Positions 52,501 through 59,277 of a DNA stretch of 64,000 nt are shown here, one piece after another. The DNA comes from Phytoactinopolyspora mesophila (GTDB taxonomy: Bacteria > Actinomycetota > Actinomycetes > Jiangellales > Jiangellaceae). Every line of letters starts with the position of its first letter. Position 1 is the first letter of the stretch. Below the pieces are notes generated by a model. It saw only the letters and a program-made list of their open reading frames with translations, was not told the DNA's origin and searched no databases. Both the position numbers and the translations under genes were made by a program. The DNA lies in assembly GCF_010122465.1 (NCBI RefSeq), contig NZ_WLZY01000002.1, positions 323,076 to 387,075 of the forward strand. The letters are read 5' to 3'.

Positions 52501-55276
52501 GAAGCTGGCCGCACGTTCCGACGACGGTGTCCCTGCCGGTCTCGACGTGGTGCTGGTGGATGACTCGGACGCACAGAACGTCGACGTGGAAGGGTCGTGG
52601 TCGCATTCGAACCCGGGATTGCCCGGTTTCCATGGCACGGGCTATCTCTACAGCGCATCCGGTGGCGGCAGCGGAGCGAACACGGTTACCTGGCGGCTCG
52701 CCGTTCCCGCCGACGGCGACTATGAGGTGTTCGTTCGGTACGTGTCGGACTCCAACCGCGCCAGCAATGCCCCGTACAGCATCGACCACACCGGTGGCGA
52801 GGACACGGTGCTGGTGGATCAGCGAACCGGAGGCGGCGAATGGGTGTCAGTGGGGACGCACGAATTCACCGACGGCGGCGATCACCAGATCGAACTGTCC
52901 GATGACGCCGACGGTCGCGTAGTCGCCGATGCGGTGAAACTCGTACGGGACAACTCCGACGACGCCGACGACCCCCAAGGTAAGACGTTCACTTACACCT
53001 ATGACGCGAACGGCAACTTGATCGAGATCACCGATGACAGCGTCGACGCTGAGGTGGACGCCTACGAAGTGGTCTATGACGGGCTGAACCAGGTGGAATC
53101 GGTCACCGAGCTGGACGGCGGCGACGTCGTCGCCGCAACGTCATTCACCTACGACGAGAACGGCAACCCGCTCACCCGTGCCCATGACGAGCAGTACGCG
53201 GAGTACACCTATGACGAGCGGGACCTGCTGGTCGAGGTGTCCAATGCCGAGTCCGCCACGGATACGGACCCGAAGGTCACACAGTACTCGTACACCGCCA
53301 TGGGATGGCGGGCAAGCGAGACCAAGGCCAACGGCAACGTGGTCACCTATGGCTACTTCCTCGATGGGCTCCTGCGTACCCAGGTCGAGACGAAGGCTGA
53401 CGGGTCGACCGTGGTCAACGAGCACACCATGTCCTATGACCCGAACGGCAACCGCACCGAAGACGTGGTCACGACGATGGACGCCGACAACCCGTCCGGG
53501 TCGCTGGGCTACACCGCCGAGTACACCTACGACCCGCGAGACCGCGTCACCGAAGTGACCAAGACGGACACGTCGACCTCGTCGACGATGTCCACCGAGA
53601 CCTACACCCATGACGCCAACGGCAACGTGGTCGCCCAGACCGTGGACGGCACCTCGACATCGTTCGTCTACGACCGCAACCGTCTGTTGACCGCGACCAC
53701 GAGCGGCGTGTCAGCAGGCTACAACTATGACCCGTTCGGGCGGCTGGACACAGTCACAGCGGCAGGGGAGTTGTTGGAGCGCTACGTCTATGACGGGTTC
53801 GACCGGATCGCCGAGCACCGCAGCCCCACCGACAGCGGTGGTACGTCGCTGACGGCGTACACCTACGACCCGCTAGACCGTACGATTTCACGTCTCGACG
53901 ACGCCGGTGGCGCCGGTGAGGAAAGCACCGAGTACGCCTATCTGGGTCTGTCCGGGCAGCTGATCAGTGAACACGTCGATGGTGAGCTGGCGACGTCGTA
54001 TCAGTACTCGGCCTGGGGGCAGCGGCTGTCACAGGTCAAACACGACGCCGCCAGTGGTGAGGACGAGACGTCGTTCTACGGGTACAACCCGCGCACCGAC
54101 GTTGAAACTCTCACCGATGAATCCGGCGACACGATCGCGACCTATGGCTACACCGCTTATGGCAGCGAGGACGAGGACCTGTTCACCGGGCTCGACGCGC
54201 CCGATCCCGGCGACCCGACCGTGGACGAGGCGTACAACGTGTACCGGTACAACGCCACCCGGTGGGATGCCGCGTCGGGCACCTATGACATGGGTTTCCG
54301 GCACTATGACCCGGGCCTGAACCGGTTCCTGTCCCGTGACATGTACAACGGCGCCCTCGACGACCTCAACCTCGGCCTCGACCCCTGGAACAACAACCGC
54401 TACGCCTTCGCCGGCGGCAACCCCATCACCCGCGTCGAAATCGACGGGCACTCCAACCAGGTCGCCGACGGTGGCCGCACCCCCGGCAGCGGAACCCCCA
54501 GCTGCAGCGGCTATGACTGCGCGACGGGCGGCACAAGCGGAGGCAGTGCGGCTGGTGGAGGGGGCGGCGTCGATAGCCAGCTGGTTGGCGCGATTTCCCA
54601 GGATCCGAGCCTGGGCTACATCCAAGGACTATTCGGCGACGAATATACGCGTATGCATGCTGGTCTTTCAGCGGACCCAGCAAGGCTTTACCAGGACATG
54701 GACCGTATTGCTCTCGCCGAAAGCATTGCCGGTCTGGCCTATGGCACTGGGAATGTCTTCGGAGTCTATGGACAACATCTCGGCTTGGCGGGCAGCCAGA
54801 CATCATGCGCGGCGGACTCGGCTATCGGCTGTGCCGAAGTCCGCACGGGAGTGATCTTTGCCGGCGGAGGCGGACTCGGAGGCCTATTCCGCGCCGGATC
54901 CAGCGGAGCCGGAGCCACCGCCGGTGCTGCCGCAAGTGGTGGATCCCGGCTTGCACGGGACGTTGCGGTGAGCTCAACAGCACCTCGGGCGCTGCCTCTG
55001 AACCGGTCAATCGGGCGGGCATCGCACAACCGAGCGATCCAGTCCGATATTGCCGCTTTGCCGCGGGGAGCGACCGACATCCGTGTCAACCAGCAGCAGG
55101 TGAACGCACTTGGCCAGCGGGTCGGTATCAACCGGCCCGACCTCCAGTACACGCTGAACGGTCGGCGCCATTACATCGAGTACGAGGGACTCGCGAATCC
55201 TCGCGGCGCTGCGCACCGGAGCCGGATCCTGGCTAACGATCCGATTGCGAACTTCGTCCTTAGGATTGTGCCGTGA
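46562..55276 (+). CDS. WapA-like RHS polymorphic toxin with nuclease-type C-terminus
   Basis: 2904 residues from the GTG at 46562 (GAGGGAG upstream); a GTG nine codons earlier is less likely. Signal peptide about 1-30 (LVQLVVFVVCSVLVWSG). Residues about 335-615 hold a DNRLRE/WapA wall-associated domain (TSPSSNYGDNPRLSVGT, TVTWNNQP) split by a golvesin-like domain at about 478-567. A second DNRLRE unit is at about 752-937. RHS/YD repeats run from about 1105 to 2640, interrupted by a second golvesin-like domain at 1994-2130. The RHS core ends GFRHYDPGLNRFLSRD. The variable tip 2640-2904 ends in a domain with GINRPDLQY and HYIEYEG, a PD-(D/E)XK nuclease-like pattern. Secreted contact-dependent toxin; the immunity gene overlaps the stop. 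Confidence 0.9.
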   Translation: MGRKRLVQLVVFVVCSVLVWSGLPAVAVASDSSPSEASLSEASSGESAPGAQVGELAKRTSGSAAVPRVVESPSGERRPPAQRAREVVSERTATAKVFELSDGRFEAELAPDPVHYLDGDGLWREIDTTVGGSSREGFAYGVTKNSFRSWFSARSDRLVRFQVDNRHVTLGVAGDRRDLEPVVDGASVTYEDVFDSADVVYTVGSAGLKEEIVLHEPPDVADGEGVEYSFTLQMGGVTASERDDGSIGFYPRGAGDEGVPVFEIPAPFMFDDTDDPDSPHGKAWSDEVTQSVSQTGANTEITLTADAAWLSDPERTYPVVIDPTIKIVPNPAAAENAMVVETSPSSNYGDNPRLSVGTTATGRTRSLVKFDLSPVPAGTRIDSAVMRLYYDQVHTNNDHDVTVGAHRVRDPWTQSTVTWNNQPSANSGTSYSRTVVDNGDSGTSQVGGWPFSTNSSLTELAWNQDYQYSKNDHANDAYTWVPELHEPGTYSVDAHYVRANDRTTVPYAVHHADGQHSAQVDQSAGSGGVWAGLGSHTFEAGTDHKVVLGGVPDSSKSVIADAVRFTRYARDVKRAGDTSKWHEFSVTATVQLWLNDGAPNYGFMLRASNEALGQGGPRYQASQYAYGGGVENRPNLVVSWGEPGVELEPVRKTYSTGAELHWSEYADDDIAEYQVHRAQTANYDPSAATLVAPVPSNRRTYTDTTATPTPADDPDPFGAFYYYMVAVKTTDGEIIPATTQIARLPKAGRVRHVFQAEVSDTSLSQSQPTDNLNTLEGSPWLMVGNNSSTYGTTRAVVQFPGVEDAIPDTATVVGGQLQLWTAHSFGGGASFDAHRLTRGFEQTEATWQRATSGSAWSNDGGDFDPQVAATVAAIPNEPYWHRWSVADVVQDWTSHEHENHGFLVKLADEAGPEQRVLFLSGEAEEPSRHPMLVVTYLEETSESTYFAPDTSVRAEAGEERAVEVTVTNTTDETWTTSDYVLSYHWAAPDGSDVTTAANRAETELPQDLAPGESVTVNASVISPALEDESNKREAFTLQWDMRNRASGQWVSNLRNIPALDQSAIVEDVTSNQLGLEKFYQYTGTNAGAGSTVLNNLHAGNTVFSYDALANPSRGVSTFVRMTYNSLDTAASSMGDGWSLATSSLMRMGTPLDFHPRGQDWPSQISLTDGDGTAHLFRLNKHGSSNDEDWDYDSPHGVNLYLQKTGSSDPTRAWVFTAPDRTQFYFDDDGYQSALADRNGNELLFTYERKKSNNKPIKFLRYLTDPHGRQTLTVDYYSRGQDYTYVDDDGNTQSGNNLTNPKIIDQVASVTDISGRTIEFIYTDKGLLAEMTDGAGDPEAKTFGFTYDMTQGNKNVKLVEVTDPRGNGTALSYFDAPTDPKAKWMLEALTDRTGGTTEFAYVDPDGPQGGTVETTVTDANGNDTVYVMDGFGRPTSTTNAKGEATNLVWDDNHNVIELEEDNGAVTSWTYDPKTGYPTSITDAQANAGGGQSTTLSYQAQLNGHVAELIEKESPEGRTWAFGYDAVGNLTSVTDPAGTASSASGDYTTSYTYDGFGRLSAETDANDNTTTYTDYHPTGYPRTITDALDNPTSFTYDSRGNVLTVVDANDAASEYSYDVFSRPLGSTEPKDESAGEFIVTPPPVYDPNDNVVEAAAPNGGVWAYEYDPADRMTSGVAPHDDPGDPERRTTYSYDAVGNVVDVVEPNGNLPGASDGEHTTTYTYDGVYQLISVTNAEGDEITYEYDNVGNVVTVVDPRKNAAGDPSAFTSQYAYDLAHRVTEATDAAGETEQTVYDLDGLVTRTIDKDGSQTRFTHDERGLVTQVSVPREAAGMIMLPTVTRYEYDEVGNRTRVITPRGVASSTEPDAFVHETVYDELNRPVEERLPYDPNDPDFNTPDVVTYEYDAVGNLATKSAPPSDGQAVRNETSYTHFDNGWIKTSTDPWDIVTSYDYNELGQQSTRTLTSSGGSSSRTMTWDYLADGKLAARSDDGVPAGLDVVLVDDSDAQNVDVEGSWSHSNPGLPGFHGTGYLYSASGGGSGANTVTWRLAVPADGDYEVFVRYVSDSNRASNAPYSIDHTGGEDTVLVDQRTGGGEWVSVGTHEFTDGGDHQIELSDDADGRVVADAVKLVRDNSDDADDPQGKTFTYTYDANGNLIEITDDSVDAEVDAYEVVYDGLNQVESVTELDGGDVVAATSFTYDENGNPLTRAHDEQYAEYTYDERDLLVEVSNAESATDTDPKVTQYSYTAMGWRASETKANGNVVTYGYFLDGLLRTQVETKADGSTVVNEHTMSYDPNGNRTEDVVTTMDADNPSGSLGYTAEYTYDPRDRVTEVTKTDTSTSSTMSTETYTHDANGNVVAQTVDGTSTSFVYDRNRLLTATTSGVSAGYNYDPFGRLDTVTAAGELLERYVYDGFDRIAEHRSPTDSGGTSLTAYTYDPLDRTISRLDDAGGAGEESTEYAYLGLSGQLISEHVDGELATSYQYSAWGQRLSQVKHDAASGEDETSFYGYNPRTDVETLTDESGDTIATYGYTAYGSEDEDLFTGLDAPDPGDPTVDEAYNVYRYNATRWDAASGTYDMGFRHYDPGLNRFLSRDMYNGALDDLNLGLDPWNNNRYAFAGGNPITRVEIDGHSNQVADGGRTPGSGTPSCSGYDCATGGTSGGSAAGGGGGVDSQLVGAISQDPSLGYIQGLFGDEYTRMHAGLSADPARLYQDMDRIALAESIAGLAYGTGNVFGVYGQHLGLAGSQTSCAADSAIGCAEVRTGVIFAGGGGLGGLFRAGSSGAGATAGAAASGGSRLARDVAVSSTAPRALPLNRSIGRASHNRAIQSDIAALPRGATDIRVNQQQVNALGQRVGINRPDLQYTLNGRRHYIEYEGLANPRGAAHRSRILANDPIANFVLRIVP

Positions 55277-55872
55277 CACTCCCATCGTTGATTGGCGGAC
55301 CCACGACCCAGCAGGTCGGCTACTTCGCGTACGACTCAAGGCGGCTTGCTGACTGGATTCGCGAGGGTCTGGGCGGCGACTGGGTCCTTGCTACTCCGAC
55401 ATGGCGCTCACTTGAGGATGCTGTGTCGTCCCTGGTTCCTGCCCCTGTGTTGTTTCGTTACGCATGCGTCGCAGTAGACGGTTGGACCCTCGTGTTGAAC
55501 AACGGCCCGCTCGGGACCGATGTGGGGGTTCTGCCGAGCTACGCCGCGCGAGAGCTCGGCTGTCGTGCGATCCGCGCCGTTCGCGTTGAGGACGACGCTG
55601 CGTACCCTGCTCGGATCCTTGAGGTCTATGGCCCGAGTGGAGAGCCGCCGTTGGCACTCGAACGGTCGATTGCCGCCGCCGACGACGGCGGGCGCTGGGT
55701 GTTCGAGCTTGGGGGAACGCCGTTTCCATTTGAGGATCAGTCGGCCTATCAGCGTCGATCCAAGGCCAGCCGGTTCACGAGCGAAATGGTTACTGACTAC
55801 TTAAGGGCACTCGGTGTTCCAGCGGACGCGGAGCCCGACTGGAGTACGGCCGTGACGGTGGAGCGTCGCTGA
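55273..55872 (+). CDS. Probable immunity protein for the RHS toxin
   Basis: 199 residues from a GTG that overlaps the RHS stop by four bases (GTGA), the strict coupling expected of a toxin-immunity pair. No named family is recognised. It has QVGYFAYDSRRLADWIREGL, GWTLVLNNGPLGTDVGVLPS and the C-terminal FTSEMVTDYLRALGVPADAE. The central segment recalls small cytosolic proteins of the kind found in many immunity cassettes, which is an inference from position only. No signal peptide, so it acts in the cytoplasm against a nuclease. Confidence 0.65.
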   Translation: MTLPSLIGGPTTQQVGYFAYDSRRLADWIREGLGGDWVLATPTWRSLEDAVSSLVPAPVLFRYACVAVDGWTLVLNNGPLGTDVGVLPSYAARELGCRAIRAVRVEDDAAYPARILEVYGPSGEPPLALERSIAAADDGGRWVFELGGTPFPFEDQSAYQRRSKASRFTSEMVTDYLRALGVPADAEPDWSTAVTVERR

Positions 55873-55926
55873 TGAGTCATCGCGCGGTCGTGGCCGACTA
55901 GAGGACGAAGAGCTCCGGTGGGCGAG

Positions 55927-55970
55927 GTGTGCGCGAGCTGGTGTGGTCCGCCGGGCACCGGTCCACTCTC
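55927..55970. repeat. 44-bp direct repeat, left copy (remnant of CHC2 primase sequence)
   Basis: GTGTGCGCGAGCTGGTGTGG followed by TCCGCCGGGCACCGG and so on matches 59037-59080 at 42 of 44 positions. In the right copy the same bases encode part of a CHC2 zinc-finger protein (CARAGVVRRAPAHSH). The left copy has no remaining reading context, so it looks like a recombination scar 55 bp after the RHS immunity gene. Confidence 0.85.
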
Positions 55971-55998
55971 ATGACGGGCGTGGACAGTAGGAGGTTCG

Positions 55999-56238
55999 GT
56001 GGCGAACAACGCCGAATGCCTGTTTGGCTTAGAGCTTGGAATGTGGCCGTCCCCGGGTGCGCAGCTTCGAGTCGTCGCTGAGCGTGCGGTGTTCTTTGTT
56101 GGAGATGTTCCTGGCCTTGAGCGCATCCCCGACTACAGCAGCGACGAGGAGACAGAGATTCAGGCCAATCTGGTGGCGTGGAACTCGGCGTTCGTCCCGG
56201 TCTACGCGGTCTTTCTGGACGGCGCGCCGCTAGGCTAG
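55999..56238 (+). CDS. Small protein, 79 residues, possibly orphan immunity
   Basis: Starts at a GTG with AGGAGG four bases upstream, a strong site. The protein has ECLFGLELGMWPSPGAQLRV, VFFVGDVPGLERIPDYSSDE and VPVYAVFLDGAPLG. No family is recognised. Small acidic soluble proteins in this position, within an array of toxin tips and immunity genes, are often immunity proteins for displaced toxins. It is followed by an apparent gene remnant. Confidence 0.5.
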   Translation: MANNAECLFGLELGMWPSPGAQLRVVAERAVFFVGDVPGLERIPDYSSDEETEIQANLVAWNSAFVPVYAVFLDGAPLG

Positions 56239-56259
56239 AGAGCGGACGACGGCGGCTGA

Positions 56260-56448
56260 TGGGGTACGCGCGACCGGGCGCAGGTGTTGTTCGAGTGGCT
56301 GGTGCGACTTGGTGCTGCGGAACAGCTGGTCGGGCTTGAGGATCAGGCTGGGCAGCGCGGCCTGGGGTGCCCGGAGTCGTTGGAAGCGTCTTGGCCGCGC
56401 CGCTTCGCGTGGACTACTGAAAGCTCGTGGAGGCCGCCCATGCCGTAG
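56260..56448 (+). pseudogene. Decayed gene fragment in the toxin-immunity array
   Basis: A 62-residue open frame without start, bounded by TGA and TAG, includes RAQVLFEWLVRLGAAEQLVG and LEASWPRRFAWTTESSW. It reads like the C-terminal part of an immunity protein that lost its beginning. The parent is not identified, so this could still be a chance open frame. Confidence 0.3.
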
Positions 56449-56504
56449 CACGCCAGGGCGCCGTGAGGGCTTGGTTGATCGATTCGAGGTATGTTCCGTG
56501 AGTG

Positions 56505-57113
56505 ATGCGTGGCGTCGGAAAGGCAAGGACTGCGGCCGAATTGATGGCAGAGCTGGAGTCTGATCCGGAGTGGGTTGCGCGTCGGGACGAGCGTGACCGC
56601 GAGTTCGCCGAAAGAACTGCGAGGCTGCGTGCGGCTGAGGAGCCGTTGGTAGACGACCTGCAGCGTGTGGGGTTGTTCGTCGAGTCGGTCTGGGATCTGG
56701 TCAATACCTCCGAGCCTTATCCGGAGGCTCTGCCGATCCTCTTCAAGCACTTGGAGCGGCCGTACCCTGACGCTGTCCGCGAAGGTATTGCACGGGCGCT
56801 GGCGGTTGGTGAGGATGCCCGGTTCGCAGGGGAGACCTTGGTGCGGCTTTACCGCGATGAGAAGCCTGGCACGCGGGCTAAGGATGGGCTGGCGGTGGCG
56901 ATCGCGGGCGTAGCCGGGGAGGGGTTACTTGACGAGGTGGTCAGCTTGGCGGGCGAACCGGCGCATGGCACAAGCCGTGTGCTGCTGCTGCGTGCGCTGG
57001 AGAGGTCACGCAAGCCGTCGGCACGAGCCGCTCTGGGGGAGCTGAGTTCTGACTCGGGACTTGCGAAGGAAATATCTCTTATAAAACGACGCCTGCGTAG
57101 AGAGAAAAGCTAG
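56505..57113 (+). CDS. HEAT-repeat immunity-like protein
   Basis: 202 residues from the ATG at 56505. After a charged N-terminal helix (AELMAELESDPEWVARRDER), four or so alpha-helical repeats follow, including VESVWDLVNTSEPYPEALPI and RPYPDAVREGIARALAVGED, then LYRDEKPGTRAKDGLAVAIA and HGTSRVLLLRALERSRKPSA, a HEAT-like array. Such small helical proteins are frequent immunity proteins in RHS and WXG toxin islands. The last 15 codons are AT-richer than neighbours (AAATATCTCTTATAAAACG). The toxin it neutralises is not identified; the gene after it encodes a toxin tip. Confidence 0.65.
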   Translation: MRGVGKARTAAELMAELESDPEWVARRDERDREFAERTARLRAAEEPLVDDLQRVGLFVESVWDLVNTSEPYPEALPILFKHLERPYPDAVREGIARALAVGEDARFAGETLVRLYRDEKPGTRAKDGLAVAIAGVAGEGLLDEVVSLAGEPAHGTSRVLLLRALERSRKPSARAALGELSSDSGLAKEISLIKRRLRREKS

Positions 57114-57116
57114 CGC

Positions 57117-57482
57117 GTGGAGAATGCTCGATTGCGGATGGCATGGCTCGTGGCTGGTGATCGCTGGCAACCTTGGAGATGGGCCACCAGCCTTGACATG
57201 TGGGCTGCAACTCCTAGGAGCAGTCCGTGGTATGTGAGTCATGGGGATGCGGATGGCAGATCCCAGACTGTCGGGAACTGGGGTGGCGTGCATGCTGAAG
57301 TCCGTATTCAGCAGATGCAGCCGGGCGGGCCGATGAGCAAGCCGTTCGGCTGGCGCACTTTGGACAGTTCTAAGGGCCCGAACTGGGTGGAGGGCACGGT
57401 GTGCACGGGGTGTCAGGTTTTCCCGCGCGGCCTCTTCGCGCCGGGCACGCGCGGGGCGCCAGGTGGGCCTTGGGGGGACTGA
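57117..57482 (+). CDS. Orphan deaminase-like toxin tip
   Basis: 121 residues from a GTG three bases after the HEAT gene. NWGGVHAEVRIQQMQPG supplies the HAE motif (His59, Glu61) and VEGTVCTGCQVFPRGL supplies CxxC (Cys96, Cys99), the zinc and proton-shuttle set of the cytidine-deaminase-like toxin fold with a plausible 35-residue spacing. It ends with a Gly/Pro-rich tail. No secretion or RHS region is attached, so it looks like an orphan C-terminal cassette that could be swapped onto the RHS gene. The following gene is probably its immunity protein. The substrate base is not predictable. Confidence 0.55.
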   Translation: MENARLRMAWLVAGDRWQPWRWATSLDMWAATPRSSPWYVSHGDADGRSQTVGNWGGVHAEVRIQQMQPGGPMSKPFGWRTLDSSKGPNWVEGTVCTGCQVFPRGLFAPGTRGAPGGPWGD

Positions 57483-57486
57483 GATC

Positions 57487-57960
57487 GTGAAGTCGGTCGC
57501 AGAACGCATGGTTGAGGAAGTCGATTGGGCGTCCTATCGCGTGGCGATGGGTCCCGCGAGCACGCTTGGAGTGGCCCTGCGCCGACTCCTCTCAAGCGCC
57601 AACGTTGATGAGTCATCGTCGGCGTGGAATGAGATTGAGGAGCATGTCTTCTCGCAGGGAACCATCTACTCCGCGGCCGAGCCGACGGTGTCCGTCATGC
57701 TTGCGGCGCTGATGGAGGACCAGCCGTCGTGGCGAAGCGGGCGGATCTTGGATCTCTTGTTCTTCATCGTGAGGGGCACTTCGGCGACGGACCCGTCCTT
57801 GCGGGGCCGTTGCCTGGACCGTGCACGTGAAGGGCTTTGGCTGCTCGCGCGTTGGGCTCTTGCCCACGAGGGGTGGGCGCGAGATAACGCCTTGGAGGTG
57901 ATCGAGGTCATCGCACCGGACCGTGTCGAACTCATTCGCTCGGCGATGGCTGAGCACTGA
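57487..57960 (+). CDS. Probable immunity protein for the deaminase-like tip
   Basis: 157 residues from a GTG at 57487 with GGGGGA upstream, four bases after the tip's stop. All-helical: VDWASYRVAMGPASTLGVAL, AEPTVSVMLAALMEDQPSWR, ARWALAHEGWARDNALEVIE. This layout matches HEAT/ARM-like immunity proteins found after toxin cassettes. Family not named. Ends just before the convergent endonuclease V gene. Confidence 0.6.
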   Translation: MKSVAERMVEEVDWASYRVAMGPASTLGVALRRLLSSANVDESSSAWNEIEEHVFSQGTIYSAAEPTVSVMLAALMEDQPSWRSGRILDLLFFIVRGTSATDPSLRGRCLDRAREGLWLLARWALAHEGWARDNALEVIEVIAPDRVELIRSAMAEH

Positions 57961-57997
57961 ACTGCCTTGCCTGAGAAGGCGGGTCTGATCCCGAAGG

Positions 57998-58537
57998 TCA
58001 GGTGACGTGTTGCTCGGTGATCGGTCGAACGCGGCCACGAGCGAGGTTGTCCACCCGCGCAAGCGCGGCTGGGAGCCGGCTTGGCCCCGCCATCCCGGCA
58101 ACGATCTGCGCCGCCTCGGCGATCTCGAGCCTTCCGGCAGCTGTGACGTAGAGAGGCCTGGTCGCTGCGCCGCGGATCACCTCGGCTGCGTGTGTCGCGG
58201 TGCGGAATGGCGTTTTTGCGACGCCGATGACTGGGATGCCGAGCGCGTCTGCGGTATGCGCCCCGAGCCCTGGGCGACCTTGGGAGTCAAGGGTCGCGTA
58301 GCCATCGATGACTAGGAGCTCAAGTGGCGGGCCGAGTGCTAGGACTGCTCGGATGCACGGGAGTTCGCGCTTGTAGAGTTTTCCCGGCTCGTATGGCTTT
58401 GCTCGGGCGATGTCGGCGACGTGCTCGGAAATGATCGTTGAGAAGGTCAGCTCTTGGCAGACGACCAGTGCCGCCTTCGCCCTTTCCTGGTCGTCGTAGT
58501 GGACGTCCACGGCGCCGACCATCGTCGCGTGGTTCAC
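57998..58537 (-). CDS. Endonuclease V family protein
   Basis: 179 residues, shorter than the usual 210-225. Conserved elements: VGAVDVHYDD (catalytic Asp), YEPGKLYKRELPCIRAVLAL (Tyr wedge and Glu), LLVIDGYATLDSQGRPGLGA (second Asp) and ADALGIPVIGVAKTPF. These are the core of endonuclease V, which nicks 3-prime of deoxyinosine in DNA or cuts inosine in RNA. The N-terminal helices seem reduced. It is transcribed against the toxin array and lies beside a deaminase-like tip, which makes a protective or functional link thinkable but unproved. Confidence 0.85.
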   Translation of the reverse strand: MNHATMVGAVDVHYDDQERAKAALVVCQELTFSTIISEHVADIARAKPYEPGKLYKRELPCIRAVLALGPPLELLVIDGYATLDSQGRPGLGAHTADALGIPVIGVAKTPFRTATHAAEVIRGAATRPLYVTAAGRLEIAEAAQIVAGMAGPSRLPAALARVDNLARGRVRPITEQHVT

Positions 58538-58545
58538 GGGCGAAC

Positions 58546-58758
58546 TCAGCTGGCTTGGCCGGTGATGGCTTGGCGGGTGTGGTGGCGGAGGAGGGTGCCT
58601 TCGATGTAGGCGGTGACGTGGGCGCTGGAGCGTTCGGCGAGCTGCTGTTGGGTGAGTGACTGTGACTTGTGTGCTGTGCTGAGGCGGGCGGTGAAGTTGG
58701 TGTCGGTCACGGGCTCGCTTCCGGGTGCGTGCAGAGGGGGCGCTGGTTCCTCAACCAT
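58546..58758 (-). CDS. Small protein of 70 residues
   Basis: From the ATG at 58758 with AAGGCGG upstream; a longer frame to 58806 is possible. The segment TNFTARLSTAHKSQSLTQQQ followed by LAERSSAHVTAYIEGTLLRH is polar and probably helical. No family recognised. Located nine bases before the endonuclease V start on the same strand, so the two may be co-transcribed. Confidence 0.45.
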   Translation of the reverse strand: MVEEPAPPLHAPGSEPVTDTNFTARLSTAHKSQSLTQQQLAERSSAHVTAYIEGTLLRHHTRQAITGQAS

Positions 58759-58832
58759 AGGTGCCGCCTTGGGCGTGGTTGACGAGTGAGAGCGAACTAG
58801 GTCCATTCTGGCAAGCGAAGTAACGTTCTTGA

Positions 58833-59091
58833 CAGGAGTTGGCCGTAGCGCGGACTCCCGACGCAGAACTGGTGAGGCTCAAGGCCGAGGTGAGCGTGCA
58901 ACGGTTGGTGGAGGGCTGCGGCGTCACGTTGCGCAGGCAGGGCAACGATCTGGTGGGTGCGTGCCTCGTTCCATGACGACTCGTCGGCGTCGCTGGTGAT
59001 CACACCGGGCAAGAACCTGTGGCTCTGCCTGGGTGCGTGTGCGCGAGCTGGCGTGGTCCGCCGGGCACCGGCCCACTCTCACGGCGGCTGA
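58833..59091 (+). pseudogene. Frameshifted CHC2 zinc-finger DNA primase-like fragment
   Basis: Two frames join into one domain: DAELVRLKAEVSVQRLVEGC and GVTLRRQGNDLVGAC in the first frame (stop at 58974), then FHDDSSASLVITPGKNLWLC and LGACARAGVVRR in the next (stop at 59089). The join gives the C-x-x-H then C-x-x-x-C zinc pattern and the D-x-S-A-S-L-x-V-x-P motif of DnaG-type CHC2 domains, apart from one missing or extra base near 58965. Only the zinc-finger part remains. It was probably an element replication gene. Its last part is the right copy of the 44-bp repeat. Confidence 0.7.
59037..59080. repeat. 44-bp direct repeat, right copy
   Basis: Matches 55927-55970 at 42 of 44 positions and lies inside the CHC2 remnant. 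The two copies enclose 3.07 kb with the small 79-residue gene, the HEAT and deaminase cassettes, endonuclease V and the 70-residue gene. Confidence 0.85.
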
Positions 59092-59277
59092 GTGAGGAAT
59101 TGCCGGACGCATCGTCCACATCCATCCTGCGGCGATGGCAGTGAGTTCATTGCGCCCAGTCGCGGATCGCCGCGCAAATGGGCACGCCTCGACCTGGTCC
59201 CTGTGCGCCGACCGTCGGCTCCCTGGCGTTAGGAGGCCCGTGCCGGACGCGGGCCGGTCGAGCGGCAGGGAGTCGGC

